From positions 62,001 through 126,000 of the forward strand of contig NZ_LNXS01000019.1 of the NCBI RefSeq assembly GCF_001467525.1: a stretch of 64,000 nucleotides of DNA. Reading direction: 5' to 3'. This DNA is from Legionella anisa. Lineage in GTDB: Bacteria > Pseudomonadota > Gammaproteobacteria > Legionellales > Legionellaceae. The position numbers and the translations under genes were made by a program. Positions 19,034 to 26,869 of the stretch are shown here, one piece after another. Numbering within the stretch: position 1 is the first letter of the stretch; each line of letters opens with the position of its first letter. The notes below the pieces were generated by a model. The model saw nothing but the letters and a program-made list of their open reading frames with translations, had not been told where the DNA came from and ran no database searches.

Positions 19034-20434
19034 ATGAAACCATCATTGCAACTAAGTATTGGCCAGCATTTGACGCTGACACCACAGTTACAACAAGCAA
19101 TAAGACTGTTGCAATTATCAACGATTGATTTACAGCAAGAAATTCAACTTATTGTTGAGTCCAATCCTATGCTTGAGGCCACTCCAAATGAAGATAAAGA
19201 AGAGTTTGGAGCCAATGAAGCAAAGCAGCAAAATAATGATGAGCCTTATGATTTTCAATGGTCAGAACTATATCAAAGCTCAAACAAACGCACCTCTTTT
19301 GAGGATAATGAGTATAATTTCGACAATTTGCATTGCACAACAACTAATTTAAAAGACCATCTAAGATGGCAACTTGAACTTTCCCCCATGAGCGACGTAG
19401 ACAGAGCAATAGCAACCACGATTATTGATGCAGTGAATAGTGATGGTTTCCTCACGATGAGTATTACGGAATTGCATGCAATTCTTACAAGTGATGAACA
19501 TCCACTCGATTTAGATGAAATAAATGCAGTGCGTCATCGCTTGCAATTATTTGATCCTGTAGGCTGTGCCTCCACAAGCCTCGCTGAGACACTACTTGTA
19601 CAACTAGAGCAGCTTTCTTTGGATGCAGAACATTTGGCATTAACTAAAAAGATTATTGCCGAAGACATTGAATTACTGGCTCAGCATAATTACAAACAAT
19701 TAATGAAAAATCATCAGATTACGGAAAAAACAATTAATGAAGTATTAAAAACAATTCAAGGCCTAAACCCCAAACCAGGCAACTTAATACATGAAGACAT
19801 TACGGAATACATTATTCCGGATTTAACTGTTAAAAAAATTAATAATAAATGGCGGGTTCAACTGAATCAAAATGTGCTCCCTCATTTAAGTATTAATAGC
19901 CAATATGCATCACTGATTCAACGAGCAGATAATAGTGCAGACAATCAGTTCTTGAAAAATAACCTGCAAGAAGCACGTTGGTTTTTAAAAAGTATTCAAA
20001 GTCGCCAGGAAACCCTGCTTAAAGTAGCTACGTGCATCATGGAATACCAGCAAGGATTTCTGGAGTATGGTGAAGAAGCGATGAAGCCATTGATTCTCAA
20101 TGATGTTGCTTCCGCTCTGGATATGCATGAATCAACCATTTCTCGTGTCACCACACAAAAATTTATCCATACCCCTCGAGGAGTATTTGAGCTCAAATAC
20201 TTCTTTTCAAGTCATGTCAACACAAATGCTGGCGATGAATGCTCCTCTACAGCGATACGTGCCGTCATAAAAAAATTAATTTCTGCGGAGAATAGAAAAA
20301 AACCATTAAGCGACAGTAAAATTACCCAACTATTGGAAGAGCAGGGTATTAAAGTAGCAAGACGAACCGTAGCAAAATATCGTGAAGCAATGGGAATTGC
20401 TCCATCCAATGAAAGAAAAATAATTTGTAATTAA
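19034..20434 (+). CDS. rpoN: RNA polymerase sigma-54 factor
   Basis: Alternative sigma factor for -24/-12 promoters that needs AAA+ activators. Region I is glutamine-rich (LTPQLQQAIRLLQLST, residues about 14-30). An acidic linker follows, then the core-binding domain, the helix-turn-helix (DVASALDMHESTISRVTTQK) and the RpoN box (ARRTVAKYRE) near residue 452. At 466 residues it is of normal length. AGAGGA precedes the ATG. hpf and an HPr gene follow as in the usual rpoN cluster, but ptsN and rapZ are absent. A predicted RpoN promoter lies before ctpA in this window. Confidence 0.97.
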   Translation: MKPSLQLSIGQHLTLTPQLQQAIRLLQLSTIDLQQEIQLIVESNPMLEATPNEDKEEFGANEAKQQNNDEPYDFQWSELYQSSNKRTSFEDNEYNFDNLHCTTTNLKDHLRWQLELSPMSDVDRAIATTIIDAVNSDGFLTMSITELHAILTSDEHPLDLDEINAVRHRLQLFDPVGCASTSLAETLLVQLEQLSLDAEHLALTKKIIAEDIELLAQHNYKQLMKNHQITEKTINEVLKTIQGLNPKPGNLIHEDITEYIIPDLTVKKINNKWRVQLNQNVLPHLSINSQYASLIQRADNSADNQFLKNNLQEARWFLKSIQSRQETLLKVATCIMEYQQGFLEYGEEAMKPLILNDVASALDMHESTISRVTTQKFIHTPRGVFELKYFFSSHVNTNAGDECSSTAIRAVIKKLISAENRKKPLSDSKITQLLEEQGIKVARRTVAKYREAMGIAPSNERKIICN

Positions 20435-20440
20435 TTTGGC

Positions 20441-20565
20441 GGTCTGTGACAATTCGCTAGATTGAGCCAAAATGGTGTGATTTCAGCATACATGAAGAAT
20501 GTGAATATCAAAACACATAAAATCGCACCATTTCGGTCAAGATAGTAGAATTATCAAACAGACCC
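20441..20565. repeat. Family B repeat between rpoN and hpf
   Basis: A roughly 125-base copy beginning GGTCTGTGACAATTCGCTAG and ending AATTATCAAACAGACCC, flanked by TA on the right. The left end has diverged. It contains the inverted pair CAAAATGGTGTGATTT and AAATCGCACCATTTCGG. Confidence 0.8.
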
Positions 20566-20584
20566 TATGTAACTGGAGATTTTC

Positions 20585-20878
20585 ATGCAAATTAACATCA
20601 CTGGACATCATATTGATGTTACTCCTGCCCTCAGAGCATTTACCGAAGAAAAATTCGATAAGCTGGAGCGTCACTTTGATCAAATTAAATCCATTAACGT
20701 GGTATTGAATGTAGAAAAATTACGTCAGATTGCTGAAGCAACCGTTCATGTAACCAAAGGTGAGCTGCATGCAAGCTCAGAATCTGAAGATTTATATGCT
20801 GCAATTGATACGTTGATTGATAAGTTGGAACGTCAACTAACCAAACATAAAGAGAAAAACCAGAAGCATCACGATTAA
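20585..20878 (+). CDS. hpf: Ribosome hibernation promoting factor (short HPF)
   Basis: Binds the 30S decoding region and helps form inactive 100S ribosomes in stationary phase. It is 97 residues, the short form without the dimerisation domain. It begins MQINITGHHIDVTPALRAF and has the DLYAAIDTLIDKLERQL helix. GGAG lies 7-8 bases before the ATG. It follows rpoN as in most gammaproteobacteria, though a family B repeat now separates them. Confidence 0.95.
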   Translation: MQINITGHHIDVTPALRAFTEEKFDKLERHFDQIKSINVVLNVEKLRQIAEATVHVTKGELHASSESEDLYAAIDTLIDKLERQLTKHKEKNQKHHD

Positions 20879-20996
20879 GGAATAATCGCTTACGGTAGTT
20901 TTGCAAACAGCAAAGTGAAAGCCTATTTTTATCTGGACTCCACTTTGCTGAGCTTAACTACACTTATTACCTATTTCATGATACATTTGTAGCGCT

Positions 20997-21266
20997 ATGA
21001 TTAAAACTAAAATTAAAATAATTAATAAATTGGGCTTACATGCGCGAGCTTCGGCAAAGTTTGTTTCTACCGCTGCAAAATACCAAAGCCAAATTGATGT
21101 AACCAGTAATTCACAAACCGTTAATGGGAAGAGCATTATGGGTGTTATGATGCTTGCAGCCAATAAAGGGACTGAACTCATTATGGAAATAGATGGCCCT
21201 GATGAAGTGCAAATGAATGAAGCCTTAACTCATTTGATCAATAATTATTTTGGTGAAGGTGAATAG
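20997..21266 (+). CDS. HPr / NPr phosphocarrier protein
   Basis: Small PTS phosphocarrier. The active histidine is in LGLHARAS and the regulatory-type serine is in NGKSIMGVMML. It is 89 residues, of normal length. Its place after rpoN-hpf suggests the nitrogen PTS (ptsO/NPr), but ptsN (EIIA-Ntr) and rapZ, usually between, are missing. The stop TAG (21264-21266) uses TA plus the first G of a family B terminal repeat, so the repeat abuts the coding end. Confidence 0.9.
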   Translation: MIKTKIKIINKLGLHARASAKFVSTAAKYQSQIDVTSNSQTVNGKSIMGVMMLAANKGTELIMEIDGPDEVQMNEALTHLINNYFGEGE

Positions 21267-21287
21267 GGTCTGTTTACATTTCTACTA
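21266..21287. repeat. Family B single terminal repeat after HPr
   Basis: Only one end remains: GGGTCTGTTTACATTTCTAC and two further bases, immediately after the TA of the HPr stop codon. No second end is visible before pssA. Confidence 0.75.
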
Positions 21288-21337
21288 ATTATTCTCTTTG
21301 AAAATTCATTGAATCCTCTTTATTCACCGTACTGCTT

Positions 21338-22075
21338 TCATTTATCAGAGTGCTTTCTTTGCTTCCTCACTTTGTGCAAAGCAAATAAAGTCATTAACAA
21401 TCCCGATAATGCATATACAGTAAAACCTACAAATAAAACCACTGAAGGATTAGCTGCAATAGCTACAAATAAAACAATCATTACTAAAACATAAAGAAAT
21501 GGAACTTTGCCCTTAAAATCCACTTCCTTGAAACTGTAATAGCGAAAGTTAGAAACCATTAAACCTGAAGTAGTTAATGATAAGATCGCAGTTAATACAG
21601 CGACAAACATATTCTGCCACTCATTTTGATAGCATAACCAGGCAAAAGAGGCCATTACTGCAGCAGATGGTGGGCAAGGTAACCCTTGAAAATATCGTTT
21701 ATCTGCTGTTTCAATTTGAGTATTAAAGCGAGCTAAGCGCAAAGCAACTGCAGCTGTATAAACAAAAGCGACAAGCCAACCTACTTTACCTAACTGACTT
21801 AAAATTAAATTATATACTAATAATGATGGTGCAACGCCAAAGGTGACCATATCGGATAAACTATCATATTCAGCACCAAATTCTGTTTGTGTATGAGTTA
21901 AACGAGCAATTCGCCCATCGAGCCCATCAGCAATCATACCAATAAATATAGCGATGATAGCGGCTTCAAATTGCCCTTTCATCGATGCAACAAGAGAGTA
22001 AAATGCGGCGAATAAGCTGGCCGTTGTAAATAAATTAGGCAATAAATAAATACCAGAATGACTTTCTTTTTCCAT
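21338..22075 (-). CDS. pssA: CDP-diacylglycerol--serine O-phosphatidyltransferase
   Basis: Membrane CDP-alcohol phosphatidyltransferase making phosphatidylserine, the precursor of phosphatidylethanolamine. The signature D-x2-DG-x2-AR-x8-G-x3-D-x3-D is seen as DGLDGRIARLTHTQTEFGAE followed by YDSLSD. At 245 residues with about seven hydrophobic segments, it is a type II PssA rather than the E. coli PLD-like type. ATG at 22075 follows AAGG at 9 bases. Its substrate is made by CdsA encoded near 2 kb. Confidence 0.93.
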   Translation of the reverse strand: MEKESHSGIYLLPNLFTTASLFAAFYSLVASMKGQFEAAIIAIFIGMIADGLDGRIARLTHTQTEFGAEYDSLSDMVTFGVAPSLLVYNLILSQLGKVGWLVAFVYTAAVALRLARFNTQIETADKRYFQGLPCPPSAAVMASFAWLCYQNEWQNMFVAVLTAILSLTTSGLMVSNFRYYSFKEVDFKGKVPFLYVLVMIVLFVAIAANPSVVLFVGFTVYALSGLLMTLFALHKVRKQRKHSDK

Positions 22076-22250
22076 TCCTAATAACCTTCAAAAAAATGCC
22101 AAATACAATATGTTGACATAATAGGGATAAAAATTGCTTTTGAAAACCAAATTTAACACAAATTTATTTTTGTAAAATGAATAAATTTCAGTACAGCACT
22201 CACTATATGATGGTATAATTAACATACTGTATTTATATTACATAAAAAAT

Positions 22251-22532
22251 ATGGCTGCATCTGAAAAGAAAACCATCATTATAGAAGGAATAACTTCTCA
22301 AGGTAAAACGTTTCGACCCAGTGACTGGGCAGAGCGTATGAGTGGCTCATTGGCAAGCTTTAAGAACAGTCGTATTCATTATTCTCCTCTATTACGACCA
22401 AGTGTAAATAGTGAGGGATACCAATGTATTTTACTTGATCCAAAGCTTAAAGAATCAAGCCCGTTACTTTATCAATCCATTATTGATTTCGCTAAGGCAA
22501 ATAACCTCAGAATCTGTGGGGAAGAAAACTAA
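22251..22532 (+). CDS. DUF3579 family small protein
   Basis: A 93-residue soluble protein resembling the proteobacterial DUF3579 family, whose function is not known. Visible features are the IIIEGITSQGKTFRPSDWAERM opening with a central tryptophan and a C-terminal FAKANNLRICGE. A TATAAT lies about 32 bases before the ATG, but no ribosome binding site is obvious. It is divergent from pssA and convergent with the DotV-like gene, which ends 15 bases away. Confidence 0.8.
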   Translation: MAASEKKTIIIEGITSQGKTFRPSDWAERMSGSLASFKNSRIHYSPLLRPSVNSEGYQCILLDPKLKESSPLLYQSIIDFAKANNLRICGEEN

Positions 22533-22546
22533 GAAGAGTGTGGTTG

Positions 22547-23089
22547 TTAGTACCCTTGACTCGTTTTAATTGCCATAGTCCAGGTAGTGAGCGAATTCAT
22601 TACATAATTCAGCATCGCGATGCTGTTATCAAAATTCATTGCAAATACCCCTGCAATCATAAATGCTAAACCTTTAGGCCCATGTTGAGTTCCTGGCTGA
22701 CTGGCCTGTGCAACCAATACACATCCACGCACAAACCATAAGACCCCCGCAGTTTGGACCACTAGCCCCATAGAACTGAATATATTTGATGAATTGTATG
22801 AGGTATAAGTTAAAATATTGCCTGCACCAAAGGTGGTATTGGCCATAATGTCTAACGCGGTAGGCAAATAAAGTAATGCAGCCCCCATCAATAAATACAT
22901 CATTGGGCTAAACATCTTTTCTTGCGACGATGAACCTGACCGATGATCCGCAATTTTTCTGAATTTGGAAATAGCAGTCATAAAAAATAAAATGCCAAGC
23001 AAATATGCTCCCCCGGTAATTAAATGCTGTACCGGGTATAAAGAATGGCTGAGATTGCCAATCATTGTAATGAGATCTGGTGTATTCAT
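22547..23089 (-). CDS. IcmC/DotE-family inner-membrane protein (possible DotV of the Dot/Icm T4SS)
   Basis: A 180-residue membrane protein with about four hydrophobic helices, small glycine- and methionine-rich loops, and no signal peptide. The pattern GGAYLLGILFFMTAISKFRK, MMYLLMGAALLYLP and GVLWFVRGCVLV resembles IcmC/DotE and IcmD/DotP proteins of the Dot/Icm type IVB secretion core. A paralogue outside the main dot/icm clusters, named DotV, lies near rpoN in L. pneumophila as I recall, which fits this position. There is no ribosome binding site; TATAAT sits only 6 bases before the ATG. The family call is moderately firm and the DotV identity is inferred. Confidence 0.65.
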   Translation of the reverse strand: MNTPDLITMIGNLSHSLYPVQHLITGGAYLLGILFFMTAISKFRKIADHRSGSSSQEKMFSPMMYLLMGAALLYLPTALDIMANTTFGAGNILTYTSYNSSNIFSSMGLVVQTAGVLWFVRGCVLVAQASQPGTQHGPKGLAFMIAGVFAMNFDNSIAMLNYVMNSLTTWTMAIKTSQGY

Positions 23090-23196
23090 AATTTAATTAT
23101 ATGCTGTTAAAACTTATATTGCATAATTTTTTGCTTATATTAAGCCTCATTCGGAGTTATAATCTCAAATTTTTACAGTAAAGTTGAATATTCGTC

Positions 23197-23934
23197 ATGC
23201 AAATAAACACATTTCCCATCACGTTAAAAGAATCATTTATGATTTCTCCTAAAGTAAAGCACTTCATTTTTACTTGTGAAGTAGCCCCATATTTTAATTA
23301 TTTACCTGGTCAATTTATTACCATTCATTTTGAACATCAAGGCAAATTACTAAAGCGTAGTTATAGTATAGCAAATGCACCACAACAAGATAATCAAATT
23401 GAGCTTGCAGCGGGCTATTTTGAAAATGGACCAGGTACTGAATTGCTGTATAATTTAAAATCTGGCGATACGATTCAGGTCAGTGGCCCATATGGTCGAT
23501 TGGTTATCAAAGATGAAATAATCCCTCGTCGATTTATCTTAGTCGCTACCAGTACAGGTGTTACCCCATATCGAGCAATGCTTCAAGAACTAGGCGTACT
23601 TATGGAGCAACACTCAGAACTCGAGGTAGTCATATTACAAGGAGTGCAACGACGAGAAGAAATTCTCTATGCCAATGAGTTCCAAGCATTTTCTCAAAAA
23701 TACCCTAAGGTCATGTTCAGACCCTATTTAAGCAGACAGCCCGTGCATGAATTAAATGAAAATGAGTACAGCGGCTATGTACAACATGCCTTTCCTACAT
23801 TAAATCTAAATCCTCAGCACGATGTTGTTTATTTATGTGGAAATCCCGGTATGATTGACGAAGCTTTTAACTCTTTAAAAGAGCAAGGTTTTGCCATGCA
23901 ACAAATTATTCGTGAAAAATATATATCTAGATAA
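23197..23934 (+). CDS. FAD-dependent oxidoreductase, ferredoxin/flavin reductase family
   Basis: Two-domain FNR-type protein. The FAD site is RSYSIANAP (residues about 62-70) after the PGQF motif. The NAD(P) domain has TGVTPYRAMLQEL and the C-terminal CGNPGMIDEAF. At 245 residues it has no added iron-sulfur domain. It could be a ferredoxin-NADP reductase or an NAD(P)H-flavin reductase; the sequence does not decide. It is 26 bases before the aldolase gene on the same strand and may be cotranscribed. Confidence 0.82.
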   Translation: MQINTFPITLKESFMISPKVKHFIFTCEVAPYFNYLPGQFITIHFEHQGKLLKRSYSIANAPQQDNQIELAAGYFENGPGTELLYNLKSGDTIQVSGPYGRLVIKDEIIPRRFILVATSTGVTPYRAMLQELGVLMEQHSELEVVILQGVQRREEILYANEFQAFSQKYPKVMFRPYLSRQPVHELNENEYSGYVQHAFPTLNLNPQHDVVYLCGNPGMIDEAFNSLKEQGFAMQQIIREKYISR

Positions 23935-23960
23935 CGTAAACAATCAGGAGCAAATACACT

Positions 23961-24971
23961 ATGAGTTATGATGAATTATCCAATACTATGGGACTAATGC
24001 TGCAAGAGGGCAAAGGAATTTTAGCCGCAGATGAAAGCAATTCAACTATAGGTAAGCGATTTACTTCAATTGGCATTGAAAACACAGAAGAAAATCGCAG
24101 AGATTATAGATTACTGCTCGCCACGACCACTGATTTAGAACAATATATCAACGGGGTTATTTTATTTGAAGAGACCTTTAGCCAAACTGATGAACATGGA
24201 ACCCCTATCCCTCAATTATTTGCTGATAAAGGTATCGTTCCTGGCATTAAAGTAGATAAAGGATTAATTCATCTCGCCAATACTGAAAATGAACAAGTAA
24301 CTCAAGGCTTGGATGGATTAGCTGAGCGTTTACAGCATTTTAAAAAATTAGGCGCAAAATTTGCTAAATGGCGTAATGTCTATTCAATTTCTGAATTTGC
24401 TCCCAGTTTAACCGCAGTTAAAACAGGCGCAGAAAATCTGGCACGTTATGCCGCAGCGTGCCAAGAAGCAGGGATTGTTCCTATTGTGGAACCTGAAGTA
24501 CTCATGGATGGAGAGCACACTATAGAACATTGTGCAGAAGTATGTGAAATTGTACTGCACGAACTATTTCATGCCTTATTTATTCACCAAATTGAGTTAG
24601 AACATATTATTTTAAAACCGAGTATGGTTACTTGTGGTAAAGCACATGCTCCTTTCAGTGAGCCTGATGAAATTGCTGACTACACAATCAGTGTGTTCCG
24701 TAATAACGTACCTGCTGCAGTACCTACAATTAATTTCCTCTCTGGTGGTCAAACCCCACAACAAGCTACAGCAAATTTAAATGCAATCAACAGCATCGAC
24801 CATCAACCTTGGCTACTCAGCTTTTCGTTTGGCAGAGCATTACAGGAAGATTGTTTAGCTGCCTGGGGTGGAAATAAAGCGAATATCGCCAAAGCACAAG
24901 AAGCTTTATTAAAACGTGCCCGTTTGAATAGCTTAGCCTGTGTGGGTGAATACAACAGCAATATGGAATAA
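23961..24971 (+). CDS. Class I fructose-bisphosphate aldolase
   Basis: Cleaves fructose-1,6-bisphosphate through a Schiff base. The protein is 336 residues and close to the eukaryotic class I type, not the FbaB/DhnA type. Visible active-site blocks are GKGILAADESNSTIGKRF, GIKVDKG, AKWRNV and HIILKPSMVTCG, whose lysine should form the imine. AGGAG lies 10 bases before the ATG. No class II aldolase was seen nearby. A half family A repeat follows. Confidence 0.92.
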   Translation: MSYDELSNTMGLMLQEGKGILAADESNSTIGKRFTSIGIENTEENRRDYRLLLATTTDLEQYINGVILFEETFSQTDEHGTPIPQLFADKGIVPGIKVDKGLIHLANTENEQVTQGLDGLAERLQHFKKLGAKFAKWRNVYSISEFAPSLTAVKTGAENLARYAAACQEAGIVPIVEPEVLMDGEHTIEHCAEVCEIVLHELFHALFIHQIELEHIILKPSMVTCGKAHAPFSEPDEIADYTISVFRNNVPAAVPTINFLSGGQTPQQATANLNAINSIDHQPWLLSFSFGRALQEDCLAAWGGNKANIAKAQEALLKRARLNSLACVGEYNSNME

Positions 24972-24984
24972 TCATTTTCTATTG

Positions 24985-25020
24985 TGTACCCTGGGTGAAG
25001 CGCAGCGAAACCCAGGCTAC
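24985..25020. repeat. Family A repeat, short single-hairpin copy
   Basis: One 36-base stem from GTACCCTGGGTGAAGCG to AAACCCAGGCTAC. It lies between the convergent aldolase and nuclease-family genes. Confidence 0.7.
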
Positions 25021-25032
25021 AGTTAAGTTAAT

Positions 25033-25797
25033 CTAGGGTTTAGTCAATTCAAAACGAGCATAAAGCGGCAAATGGTCAGAAAGCATTCGCCAAGGCTTGC
25101 CATGTAAACACGCTACCTCTTGCACTTTCATGCCACGAAAATAGACGCGATCAATGCAAAGTGCCGGTCTTATGGCAGGGAATGAGCGTGCATGCTGTCC
25201 CTCCACTGAAACAAAAGCCTCTTCTATATTTAAGTTCTCAGCCAGAGGCTTGGAAATAACAGTGCGCCAATCATTGAAATCCCCAGCCATCAATAGAGGT
25301 TCATCTTGTGGAACTACATCCTTTATGCGTTGCATTAAAGCATTACATTGCACCATCCGCTCTGTTTTAAAAAGGCCTAAGTGTACGCATAATAAATGAA
25401 TGGTGACCTTATCCAGTTTCAATTGTGCATGCAATATTCCCCTCGAGGCCCTACGTATATTTGCAAGATTAATATTTTCAAATCGCTCAAAAGCATATTT
25501 ACTTAAAATTGCATTTCCATGATGTCCCGACTCATATACAGCATTTTTTGCATAAACATAGTGGGGCCATATGTTTTCAGCAATATACTCAAATTGAGGA
25601 GAATCAGGCCAAGCATTGATCCGTTTTTGTCGTTTTCTATGTTCGCCTTGCACTTCTTGTAAAAAAACAAAATCAGGAGTTAAGCTGGTAATTGCATCGC
25701 GCATTTTAGGAAGCAAAAAACGAACAGCGCCGCCCACACCAAACCCTTTATGAATATTATAAGTAATTAATGAAACGCTCTGTACTTCTTGTTGCAT
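25033..25797 (-). CDS. Endonuclease/exonuclease/phosphatase family protein
   Basis: A 254-residue soluble protein with the DNase I-like metal phosphoesterase fold. The visible motifs are SLITYNIHKGFG, a metal glutamate in FVFLQEVQGE, LLMAGDFNDWR and the terminal SDHLPLYARF. No signal peptide was seen. Family members cut nucleic acids, phospholipid head groups or inositol phosphates; the substrate cannot be told here. It is divergent from the alpha/beta hydrolase gene across a 227-base gap with no recognised element. Confidence 0.85.
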   Translation of the reverse strand: MQQEVQSVSLITYNIHKGFGVGGAVRFLLPKMRDAITSLTPDFVFLQEVQGEHRKRQKRINAWPDSPQFEYIAENIWPHYVYAKNAVYESGHHGNAILSKYAFERFENINLANIRRASRGILHAQLKLDKVTIHLLCVHLGLFKTERMVQCNALMQRIKDVVPQDEPLLMAGDFNDWRTVISKPLAENLNIEEAFVSVEGQHARSFPAIRPALCIDRVYFRGMKVQEVACLHGKPWRMLSDHLPLYARFELTKP

Positions 25798-26024
25798 AGT
25801 TTACTCTTTTCAAGTTCTCGTATTAAGCATAACACTAAATGTCATAAAAAAATTGCACTGTCCTCTCGCTGTAGATCGTTTGGAAGAATTACTGGGACAT
25901 GTAATTGTAATCATTGAAACGAGGAGGCAAAAAATCATTATTCAATTTATAATGAATTATAGCCCTCCTGTTTGCAGTATGGATATAATGATTATTTATA
26001 TTAATTAAAAAAATAGTAAATAAA

Positions 26025-26864
26025 ATGAAAACATTAAATCTCACCATTCCAGGCTTTTCTATAGCCTGCACGATTTGGGGAAACCCTGATAAACCTACAA
26101 TCCTTGCATTGCATGGTTGGTTAGATAATGCAAACAGTTTTGCTCCTCTTGCTTCATACTTAGAGAATGACTTTCATTTTATAGCTGTTGATTTGCCTGG
26201 GCATGGTCATTCATCACATCTTCCCGAAGGATGTCATTATCATTTTTTTGATGGCATTTTTGTTGTTATTGAACTAATCAATGCGTTAAAACTTGATAAA
26301 GTCCATCTATTGGGACATTCCATGGGAGCTTGTCTGGCAAGTTTGGTTGGAGGCGTAGTCCCCGAACGTTTTCTCTCTCTCAGCCTGATTGAGGGATTAG
26401 GGCCATTTTCTCATCCGGCAGAAACCGCATGCCAACAATTAAGAGAATTCGCACATTTTCTTGCTCAAAAAAACAAAAAATCCAAGGGGTATGACAGCAT
26501 AAATAGTGCAGCTCTTGCACGCGCCTTTAAAGGATATGTTTCTTTAGACATTGCAAAAATTCTTTGTGAGCGAAGTTTAATAGAAAAGCAAGGCCAATAT
26601 TATTGGCGGCATGATCAACGCTTACTGGCACGCTCCCCTTTACGGATGACAGAAACTCAAATACTCTCTTGTCTGCAAGAAATTACTGCAAAAACTTATT
26701 TACTTCTCTCCAGCAGAGGATTTTCTTTTGAACCTGAAATGATGAATAACCGGATTAAAGCGGTGAAAAATTTGACACTAAAAAAAATGGATGGGGGACA
26801 TCATATTCATATGGAACAGCCAGAAGTTATAAGTAAACTTCTGGCTGAATTTATTACCACATAG
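26025..26864 (+). CDS. Alpha/beta hydrolase
   Basis: A 279-residue esterase-like protein. The nucleophile elbow is GHSMGA, the oxyanion region LHGWLDNANSF, and the last histidine is in the MDGGHHIHMEQP stretch near the end. The acid residue is not obvious. No signal peptide. There is no clear ribosome binding site before the ATG. The last codons contain a perfect inverted repeat. It is convergent with proA, with only 5 bases between the stops. Confidence 0.85.
   Translation: MKTLNLTIPGFSIACTIWGNPDKPTILALHGWLDNANSFAPLASYLENDFHFIAVDLPGHGHSSHLPEGCHYHFFDGIFVVIELINALKLDKVHLLGHSMGACLASLVGGVVPERFLSLSLIEGLGPFSHPAETACQQLREFAHFLAQKNKKSKGYDSINSAALARAFKGYVSLDIAKILCERSLIEKQGQYYWRHDQRLLARSPLRMTETQILSCLQEITAKTYLLLSSRGFSFEPEMMNNRIKAVKNLTLKKMDGGHHIHMEQPEVISKLLAEFITT
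26818..26846. other. Perfect 11-bp inverted repeat between convergent gene ends
   Basis: AGCCAGAAGTT (26818-26828) and AACTTCTGGCT (26836-26846) around 7 bases, inside the last codons of the hydrolase gene and 24 bases beyond the proA stop. It could stop transcription from both sides, but the following T-rich tract is weak. Confidence 0.5.
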
Positions 26865-26869
26865 ATTAA

